DNA of 10,872 bases from an uncultured Gammaproteobacteria bacterium (GTDB lineage: Bacteria; Pseudomonadota; Gammaproteobacteria; CAIUAS01), in the NCBI GenBank assembly GCA_903897205.1, contig CAIUAS010000181.1, positions 1 through 10,872 of the forward strand. The letters run 5' to 3'. The position numbers were made by a program, and so were the translations under genes. The stretch's first letter is position 1, and each line of letters opens with the position of its first letter. Below, in pieces: positions 5,849 to 10,872 of this stretch. The notes below the pieces were generated by a model. The model did no database searches. It saw only the letters and a program-made list of their open reading frames with translations, and was not told the DNA's origin.

Positions 5849-7804
5849 TTATTTTTTATCTTTTACTTCTTCAAACTCAGCATCCACTACATCAGCATGC
5901 TCTTTTTTATTGCTTGCATCTGCTTGTTGTTGAGCTTCTGCTGTTTGCTGTCCAGCTTCTTCGCCTGGCTGGCCCTGTTTAGCATATAAACGCTCAGACA
6001 TTTTTCCAGAAGCGTCCGTCAAAGTTTTTGTACAAGCTTCGATCTTCTCTTTATCATTGCCTTTCATTGCGTCTTTTAAAGCACTGATAGCTGATTCAAG
6101 CTGAGACTTTTCATCAGCAGTAATCTTATCGCCGGCATCCGCCATTGCTTTTACCGTAGAATGGATAAGACCGTCCGCTTGATTACGTGCTTGCACTACC
6201 TCATGGAACTTCTTGTCATCTTCCTTATGAGCCTCAGCGTCTTTAACCATGCGTTGAATTTCTTCATCCGATAAACCGGTAGAGGCTTTAATAATAATTG
6301 ATTGTGCCTTACCTGTCGCTACGTTCTTTGCAGATACATTTAAAATACCATTGGCATCAATATCAAATGTTACTTCAATTTGTGGAACGCCACGTGATGC
6401 AGGTGGAATATCACTTAAATCAAAACGACCCAAAGATTTATTGGCACTAGCCATCTCACGTTCGCCTTGTAATACGTGCACGGTTACCGCTGTTTGATTA
6501 TCTTCTGCCGTTGAAAAAACCTGACTTGCTTTAGTTGGAATAGTAGTATTTTTCTCAATGAGTTTAGTCATCACGCCACCCATGGTTTCAATACCCAAAG
6601 AAAGTGGTGTCACATCGAGTAAAAGAATATCTTTAACTTCACCGCCTAATACACCACCTTGAATAGCAGCACCAATGGCAACTGCTTCATCAGGATTAAC
6701 ATCACGGCGTGCTTCTTTGCCAAAGAAATCTTTAACTATTTCTTGTACTTTTGGCATGCGGGTTTGACCACCCACCAAAATAACTTCGTTAATTTTACTG
6801 ATATCTAATCCAGCATCTTTCAATGCAACTTTGCAAGGTTCAATGGTACGAACTAATAAATCTTCGACTAAGGATTCCAGCTTAGCACGCGTTAATTTCA
6901 TATTAAGGTGCTTAGGTCCGCTGGCATCTGCTGTAATATAAGGTAGATTAATTTCAGTTTGCTGCGCGGATGATAATTCGATTTTAGCTTTTTCTGCGGC
7001 TTCTTTTAAGCGTTGCAAAGCCAATGGGTCGTTATGTAAATCAACGCCTTGTTCTTTCTTGAATTCATCTGCCAAATAATCAATAACGCGCAAATCAAAA
7101 TCTTCACCACCTAAGAAAGTATCGCCATTCGTAGCTAATACTTCGAATTGATGCTCGCCATCAACTTCAGCGATTTCAATAATAGAAATATCAAAGGTAC
7201 CACCACCTAAGTCATACACAGCAATAACAGAATCGCCACGTTTTTTATCCATTCCGTATGCAAGCGCAGCAGCAGTAGGTTCGTTAATAATACGTTTAAC
7301 ATCTAGCCCTGCAATACGACCCGCATCTTTCGTTGCTTGACGTTGTGAATCGTTAAAATACGCAGGCACGGTAATGACCGCTTCTGTAACCGCATGTCCA
7401 AGATAGTCTTCCGCCGTTTTTTTCATTTTCATTAAAATTTGTGCAGAAACTTCTTGGGCTGATAATTTCTTATCGCCTATTTTAACCCATGCATCGCCAT
7501 TATCTGCTCCAATAATCTCATAAGGCACCATCTTAATGTCACGCTGCACAACATCGTCTTTAAATTTACGGCCTATCAAGCGCTTAATTGCGTGTAGTGT
7601 GCGCTTTGGATTGGTAATTGCTTGGCGTTTTGCTGCCTTGCCCACTAATATTTGTCCATCTTCTGCATAAGCCACAATAGAAGGTGTTGTGCGATCGCCT
7701 TCTGCATTTTCAATAACCCGAGGTTTACCGCCTTCCATCACGGCCACACAAGAATTAGTGGTTCCTAAATCAATACCGATAATTTTACTAGTTGCTGTTG
7801 CCAT
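5849..7804 (-). CDS. dnaK: Molecular chaperone DnaK (Hsp70)
   Basis: Cytosolic ATP-driven chaperone working with DnaJ and the exchange factor GrpE. At 651 residues it is complete. The nucleotide-binding domain shows IGIDLGTTNSCV (9-20), NEPTAAALAYG (about 175), YDLGGGTFD with the conserved Thr (about 200) and ILVGGQTRMP (about 345). The hydrophobic linker DILLLDVTPLSLG (about 395) leads into the substrate-binding beta-sandwich and alpha-helical lid. The disordered tail (rich in Q, A and E) ends with DVVDAEFEEVKDKK, the classic gammaproteobacterial DnaK terminus. ATG 7804 has GGAG 10 bases upstream. It is third in hrcA-grpE-dnaK-dnaJ and has its own sigma-32-like promoter in the 76-base gap after grpE. 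In E. coli DnaK also holds sigma-32 inactive, giving feedback. Confidence 0.99.
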   Translation of the reverse strand: MATATSKIIGIDLGTTNSCVAVMEGGKPRVIENAEGDRTTPSIVAYAEDGQILVGKAAKRQAITNPKRTLHAIKRLIGRKFKDDVVQRDIKMVPYEIIGADNGDAWVKIGDKKLSAQEVSAQILMKMKKTAEDYLGHAVTEAVITVPAYFNDSQRQATKDAGRIAGLDVKRIINEPTAAALAYGMDKKRGDSVIAVYDLGGGTFDISIIEIAEVDGEHQFEVLATNGDTFLGGEDFDLRVIDYLADEFKKEQGVDLHNDPLALQRLKEAAEKAKIELSSAQQTEINLPYITADASGPKHLNMKLTRAKLESLVEDLLVRTIEPCKVALKDAGLDISKINEVILVGGQTRMPKVQEIVKDFFGKEARRDVNPDEAVAIGAAIQGGVLGGEVKDILLLDVTPLSLGIETMGGVMTKLIEKNTTIPTKASQVFSTAEDNQTAVTVHVLQGEREMASANKSLGRFDLSDIPPASRGVPQIEVTFDIDANGILNVSAKNVATGKAQSIIIKASTGLSDEEIQRMVKDAEAHKEDDKKFHEVVQARNQADGLIHSTVKAMADAGDKITADEKSQLESAISALKDAMKGNDKEKIEACTKTLTDASGKMSERLYAKQGQPGEEAGQQTAEAQQQADASNKKEHADVVDAEFEEVKDKK

Positions 7805-7841
7805 AAAAAATATTCTCCAAAAAACTTAAAATGTTAACTGT

Positions 7842-7870
7842 TAAATTGGGCCAACTTGTTTAATTTCAAG
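7842..7870 (-). promoter_or_regulatory. Sigma-32 (heat-shock) type promoter for dnaK
   Basis: CTTGAA (7870-7865), a 13-base spacer, then GCCCAATTTA (7851-7842), resembling the E. coli dnaK P1 boxes (CTTGAT...CCCCATTTA). It begins 10 bases after the grpE stop and leaves a leader of about 30 bases ending in the GGAG ribosome binding site. It would let dnaK respond to heat independently of the HrcA-controlled promoter upstream of hrcA. Confidence 0.75.
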
Positions 7871-7880
7871 CCCCCACCCC

Positions 7881-8450
7881 TTACTTTTGTGGCGCCTTAG
7901 CTACAATGACTAAAGCAGGCCTTAATAAACGATCTTGCAGCATATAGCCCTTTTGCAATACGGTGATGACAGTGCCAGGGGCTTTTTCTGCCGTTTCTTG
8001 CATGGACATCGCTTCTTGCTGGCTAGGATCAAAAGCTTCGCCGATGGGGTCAACCGGTTTAATTGAAAATTTTTCCAACGTATTTTGCAAGATCTTCAAT
8101 GTTAACTCCACCCCCGTACGCAATGCATTTTCTGCCTCTGCTTTTTGCTCAAGCGCGCGCTCAAGGTTATCTACCACCGCCAATAACTCACGAGCAAAGC
8201 GTTCAATCGCATATTTATGGGTTTTAGCAATTTCCGTTTCACCACGTCTGCGGACATTTTCAAGCTCTGCTTGCGTACGCACTAACTTATCTTCCAAGCC
8301 ATTAACCTGCCCAATCAATTCTTCATGCGAAGGATACGTAAGCTGTGCCTCATGCCCATCCTCGGCAGAAGCTGAGCCAACATCCCTTACCACGTCATCG
8401 TCAAAATCTTCCAGATCTTTATCCACCACTTTATTACTATTTTTCGTCAT
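7881..8450 (-). CDS. grpE: Nucleotide exchange factor GrpE
   Basis: GrpE releases ADP from DnaK and acts as a homodimer that can sense temperature. The 189-residue protein (E. coli 197) has an acidic, poorly conserved N-terminus (1-40), a long coiled-coil helix (about 42-90: NGLEDKLVRTQAELENVRRR) and the C-terminal beta domain with PIGEAFDPSQQEAM and the closing VLQKGYMLQDRLLRPALV. ATG 8450 is preceded by GAGGAACAGGAA, a strong ribosome binding site. It starts 12 bases after the hrcA stop, so the two are surely cotranscribed. No sigma-32-like promoter is seen ahead of grpE itself, so its supply appears to depend on the promoter upstream of hrcA. Confidence 0.97.
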   Translation of the reverse strand: MTKNSNKVVDKDLEDFDDDVVRDVGSASAEDGHEAQLTYPSHEELIGQVNGLEDKLVRTQAELENVRRRGETEIAKTHKYAIERFARELLAVVDNLERALEQKAEAENALRTGVELTLKILQNTLEKFSIKPVDPIGEAFDPSQQEAMSMQETAEKAPGTVITVLQKGYMLQDRLLRPALVIVAKAPQK

Positions 8451-8462
8451 TTCCTGTTCCTC

Positions 8463-9551
8463 TTATTTACCTGATTCACTTAGTGATTGATCTGGGGACG
8501 TATAAGCCTGATTCAAGGCCGCGCTTAATAATTTTGCGGTAATATCAACCACAGGGATAATGCGTTCATAAGACATGCGCGTTGGACCAATAACTCCCAG
8601 TACACCAATCGGCTTTCCTTCGAAAAAATAAGGCGCCGTAATTAAACTACATTCGTCAAAAGCAGCGTAGCCCGCTTCTTGTCCAATAAAAATCTGTAAC
8701 CCTTCTGTATGTAAACATTGATCAAGCAGATGCAAAATATCTTGTTTTTGCGTAAAGGCATCGAACAATTGACGCAAACACCCCACCCCCGCTTCATCCG
8801 CTAATTCAAGCAAATGGCTCTGCCCTGCAATAATATAGTCTTGCCCGCTTTTTGTGGAAGCATCCAAGGCTTTATTAGCAAATTCAACCGCCGCCTGCAT
8901 TAACCGGCCTAAATGCTCTCTATCTGCCTGCACCGCACCGACAAGCTGTTGACGAATCTGATTAATATCCAGTCCGGCATAAGTTGCCACTAAATAATTG
9001 GCCGATTCTTGTAATTCAGCAGCGCTATAAACTCGGTCTGTATAGATAATACGATTTTGGACTTCATGTTCATTTAACACTAAAATAACTAAAATACGAT
9101 TATCACTCAGTGGCAAAAATTCAACATGTCGCAATAAAACCCGCTCTCGTTTTGGCAACATAACCAAACCGGCCATCCGCGTAATATCTGACAATAAGGT
9201 GGAAGCACTGGCTATTAATTCCATCACATTTTGATCAGGCGACAAATGTTCTTGGAATTGTTTATAGGCGAATTTATCCGGTGGCTGCATCGGTAGCAAA
9301 CTATCCACAAAAAAACGATAGCCTTTTACGGTAGGTATTCGGCCTGCGGAAGTATGCGGTGAACGTAGATAACCATGCTCTTCTAAATCAGCTAATACAT
9401 TACGAATAGTCGCAGAACTTAAGCCCAAGGTTGATTCCTCAGCTAACGTTTTTGAACCTACCGGCTGTCCTTCACGGATATACTTTTCAACTAATACTTT
9501 TAATAAAAGTTGAGCACGTTCTGTTATAGGATTGTTAAATGATTGAGACAT
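8463..9551 (-). CDS. hrcA: Heat-inducible transcription repressor HrcA
   Basis: HrcA binds CIRCE operators and represses class I heat-shock genes; in other bacteria its activity depends on GroEL. The 362-residue protein (family about 340-360) has the N-terminal winged-helix domain (about 1-80) with GSKTLAEESTLGLSSATIRN (37-56) as the recognition region and SPHTSAGRIPT (64-74), a central GAF-like domain, and the C-terminal signature GVLGVIGPTRMSYERI. ATG 9551 gives the standard N-terminus (ITERAQLLLKVLVEKYI), but no ribosome binding site precedes it. It heads the chaperone operon, divergent from nadK, with a CIRCE element 46 bases upstream, so it should repress itself. Many gammaproteobacteria, including E. 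coli, lack HrcA, which makes it a useful lineage clue. Confidence 0.98.
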   Translation of the reverse strand: MSQSFNNPITERAQLLLKVLVEKYIREGQPVGSKTLAEESTLGLSSATIRNVLADLEEHGYLRSPHTSAGRIPTVKGYRFFVDSLLPMQPPDKFAYKQFQEHLSPDQNVMELIASASTLLSDITRMAGLVMLPKRERVLLRHVEFLPLSDNRILVILVLNEHEVQNRIIYTDRVYSAAELQESANYLVATYAGLDINQIRQQLVGAVQADREHLGRLMQAAVEFANKALDASTKSGQDYIIAGQSHLLELADEAGVGCLRQLFDAFTQKQDILHLLDQCLHTEGLQIFIGQEAGYAAFDECSLITAPYFFEGKPIGVLGVIGPTRMSYERIIPVVDITAKLLSAALNQAYTSPDQSLSESGK

Positions 9552-9558
9552 AAGCGTA

Positions 9559-9588
9559 ATAGTAATACATAGCGTAAAATTTAGTCAA
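9559..9588 (-). promoter_or_regulatory. Candidate hrcA promoter, close to the start codon
   Basis: TTGACT (9588-9583), an 18-base spacer, then TACTAT (9564-9559). The -35 box is 5/6 and the -10 box 4/6. Transcription would start at or next to ATG 9551, giving an almost leaderless message, consistent with the missing ribosome binding site. A competing option is TTAGCA-N18-TAATAT, overlapping CIRCE. Neither can be settled by eye. Confidence 0.3.
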
Positions 9589-9596
9589 AACAAATA

Positions 9597-9623
9597 TTAG
9601 CACTCCTATCAAGAGATTGCTAA
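9597..9623. promoter_or_regulatory. CIRCE operator (HrcA binding site)
   Basis: TTAGCACTC (9597-9605), nine bases, GATTGCTAA (9615-9623). The consensus is TTAGCACTC-N9-GAGTGCTAA, so only one base differs, in the right arm. It lies between hrcA and nadK and overlaps the region where a -35 box for nadK's distal TATAAT would fall, so HrcA could affect both directions. Confidence 0.95.
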
Positions 9624-9635
9624 AACTAATTTAGC

Positions 9636-9641
9636 TATAAT
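9636..9641 (+). promoter_or_regulatory. Candidate distal nadK -10 box next to CIRCE
   Basis: A perfect TATAAT 12 bases beyond the CIRCE right arm. No good -35 box exists at 16-18 bases; that position is occupied by CIRCE. If used, HrcA binding would block it. Confidence 0.35.
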
Positions 9642-9706
9642 CTACCCATTTTAAAAGAGAGGGCGTTTATTTTAAATGCGAAAGGTAACCTGACGTCGAC
9701 TTAGGC

Positions 9707-9712
9707 TATAAT
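9707..9712 (+). promoter_or_regulatory. Candidate proximal nadK -10 box
   Basis: A second perfect TATAAT. Initiation about 7 bases downstream would fall at roughly 9719 and exclude ATG 9718, leaving a leader of about 35 bases with GGGAAA (9739-9744) before ATG 9754. No convincing -35 box is visible. Confidence 0.35.
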
Positions 9713-9753
9713 CAGGTATGATAAAATTCTGGAACCATGGGAAATGCAAAAAT

Positions 9754-10629
9754 ATGTCTAAGTCATTTAATACTGTTGGATTAATCGGCAGACAGCGCAA
9801 AGAAGACATTACCGATACCTTGCAAAGCCTGAAAGGATTATTACAAACACGGCAACTAACCATCATAGTAGAAGAAGAAACAGCTGCTTTTTTTAGTGCC
9901 GATCAGTTACCCACTTATCCACGCGACCAACTCGGCAAACACTGTGATTTAATTATCGTCGTCGGGGGCGATGGCAGTTTGTTAAACGCCGCACGTGCTG
10001 GCATCGATTATCAAACACCCGTATTAGGTATTAACCGTGGTAGATTAGGTTTTTTAACCGATATCAATCCTAATGACATTAATACCAAAGTGGCAGACGT
10101 TTTAGATGGCCTTTATATTGAAGAACAACGTTTCGTTTTAAATGTTCATATCGAGCATCAAGACCAAATCTTTGCGCCTGATATCGCTTTAAATGACGTG
10201 GTGTTACTACCGGGCGCAGTAGCCCACATGATTGAATTTTCTATCAGTATCAACAATCAATTTGTTTGCAACCACCGCGCTGACGGCCTGATAGTCGCCA
10301 CGCCCACCGGCTCTACCGCCTACGCCTTATCCGGCGGCGGCCCTATTTTACACCCTAGTTTAAATGCGGTAGTTTTAGTGCCGATGTTTCCACATACCTT
10401 AAGCGCCCGCCCAATCGTAATCGATGCGAATAGTGCTACCAAAATAACCATCGCCGATACGAATGAAAAACCACCACGGCTCAGCTGCGATGGCCAAGAT
10501 TTGATAGAAGTCCCCCAAGGCGCCACCATTCATATTAGCAAAAAGCGGGAAACACTCCGATTAATTCATCCTACGGATTATAATTACTTTGAAACACTTC
10601 GCTTAAAATTACACTGGAACACAAAGTAA
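9754..10629 (+). CDS. nadK: NAD kinase NadK (PpnK)
   Basis: Cytosolic enzyme that phosphorylates NAD to NADP, the only de novo route to NADP in most bacteria. From ATG 9754 the protein has 291 residues (E. coli 292) and aligns with E. coli from its first residues (MSKSFNTVGLIG against MNNHFKCIGIVG). Motifs: VVGGDGSLL (69-77) with catalytic Asp73, GINRGRLGFLTD (92-103), the N147-D148 pair, ADGLIVATPTGSTAYALSGG (177-196), VPMFPHTLSARP (209-220) and SCDG (244-247). An in-frame ATG at 9718 would add 12 residues lacking homology and has no spaced ribosome binding site; GGGAAA precedes 9754 by 9 bases. It is divergent from hrcA and overlaps the convergent DUF1284 gene by 21 bases. nadK divergent from the grpE region is also found in E. 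coli. Confidence 0.97.
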   Translation: MSKSFNTVGLIGRQRKEDITDTLQSLKGLLQTRQLTIIVEEETAAFFSADQLPTYPRDQLGKHCDLIIVVGGDGSLLNAARAGIDYQTPVLGINRGRLGFLTDINPNDINTKVADVLDGLYIEEQRFVLNVHIEHQDQIFAPDIALNDVVLLPGAVAHMIEFSISINNQFVCNHRADGLIVATPTGSTAYALSGGGPILHPSLNAVVLVPMFPHTLSARPIVIDANSATKITIADTNEKPPRLSCDGQDLIEVPQGATIHISKKRETLRLIHPTDYNYFETLRLKLHWNTK

Positions 10630-10872
10630 TTTTTTCAACGCCTGTTCACACACGCCCAATTCTTTCCAGCCACAAACAGCACAGGCCTTATTAAATTTTT
10701 CCAGGCTCATCGCGTTAGCAATCCGCGCCTTAGCCTCTCCCCAGCTTAAAACATCCCCTGCTTTCAATTGTAAGATCTGTGCATGGGCCTTATCCAAAGC
10801 AGTAATTTTAGCCTGACTAGTACACAAAACACCGCGTTTATTAGGACAAGGCGCACAAATAGAATCCGCCTG
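10609..10872 (-). CDS. DUF1284 family protein, C-terminal part (cut by window edge)
   Basis: The frame is open from the right edge to TAA 10611-10609, giving the last 87 residues; the start lies beyond base 10872. A TTG at 10827 is not the real start, because conserved residues continue upstream of it. The visible pattern matches my knowledge of DUF1284: ICAPCPNKRG (5-14), a following Cys17, LDKAHAQILQLKAGDVLSW (27-45), and a terminal CAVCGW...GVC cluster. The six cysteines, CxxC...C and CxxC...C, could bind a metal or iron-sulfur centre; this is inference, and the family has no established function known to me. The RGHH-type N-terminus expected of the family would lie outside. It is convergent with nadK and overlaps it by 21 bases, so there is no room for a terminator between them. 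Confidence 0.8.
   Translation of the reverse strand, partial: QADSICAPCPNKRGVLCTSQAKITALDKAHAQILQLKAGDVLSWGEAKARIANAMSLEKFNKACAVCGWKELGVCEQALKKLLCVPV

Noticed and set aside
7963..8542. Long plus-strand open frames opposite grpE and the hrcA end
   Set aside because: No recognisable domain; serine- and cysteine-rich composition typical of the reverse complement of a coding region; grpE is unambiguous on the other strand.
9718..9753. ATG 9718 as the nadK start
   Set aside because: The extra 12 residues do not align with NadK, there is no properly spaced ribosome binding site, and a TATAAT ends 5 bases before it.
9672..9866. Minus-strand 64-residue open frame overlapping the nadK start
   Set aside because: It overlaps conserved NadK N-terminal coding sequence, has no similarity I recognise, and no ribosome binding site was evident.
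10320..10529. Minus-strand open frame inside nadK
   Set aside because: It is antisense to highly conserved NadK motifs, has no homology, and is explained as a shadow.

Overview
The window is a compact, AT-rich chromosomal segment from a gammaproteobacterium. It holds two classical housekeeping blocks back to back: the hrcA-grpE-dnaK-dnaJ chaperone operon and the greA / yhbY / rlmE-ftsH-folP cluster. The proteins are clearly gammaproteobacterial: DnaK ends in the E. coli-like EEVKDKK tail, GreA has the 158-residue E. coli length, and RlmE and NadK align with their E. coli homologues at nearly constant offsets. HrcA with a CIRCE operator plus sigma-32-type promoters, and the AT-richness, would fit a Legionellales/Coxiellaceae-like lineage. 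That placement is an inference; the sequence alone does not fix the genus.

Layout, left to right. Positions 1-331 (-) hold the 5' part of folP, cut by the window edge. Positions 339-908 (-) are a RimJ/RimL-type GNAT acetyltransferase placed between ftsH and folP. A perfect rho-independent terminator (936-962) separates it from ftsH (979-2934, -). Upstream of ftsH are overlapping sigma-32-like and sigma-70-like promoters, then rlmE (3033-3656, -). The divergent yhbY (3737-4015, +) meets greA (4116-4592, -) across a 12-bp-stem inverted repeat. dnaJ, dnaK, grpE and hrcA follow (4627-9551, all -), with a terminator-like hairpin between dnaK and dnaJ and a sigma-32-like promoter between grpE and dnaK. 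A CIRCE operator (9597-9623) lies in the divergent region between hrcA and nadK (9754-10629, +). A DUF1284 gene (10609 to beyond the right edge, -) overlaps the 3' end of nadK. No intergenic stretch exceeds about 300 bases. I see no rRNA, tRNA, CRISPR array, insertion sequence or phage gene.

How it works together: DnaK-DnaJ-GrpE fold proteins and FtsH degrades unneeded or damaged membrane and cytosolic proteins. In E. coli both arms also inactivate or degrade sigma-32, so a sigma-32-like promoter in front of each (dnaK and ftsH) looks like the familiar negative-feedback circuit. HrcA and CIRCE add a second, repressor-based layer at the head of the chaperone operon. RlmE, YhbY and GreA belong to ribosome maturation and transcription elongation.

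I did not find an undescribed system here. The most informative oddities are an atypical substrate loop in FolP (Arg where sulfonamide-contacting Phe is normal), the extra acetyltransferase and terminator inside the ftsH-folP unit, the absence of dapB-carA-carB between dnaJ and greA compared with Pseudomonas-type order, and the layered heat-shock control.
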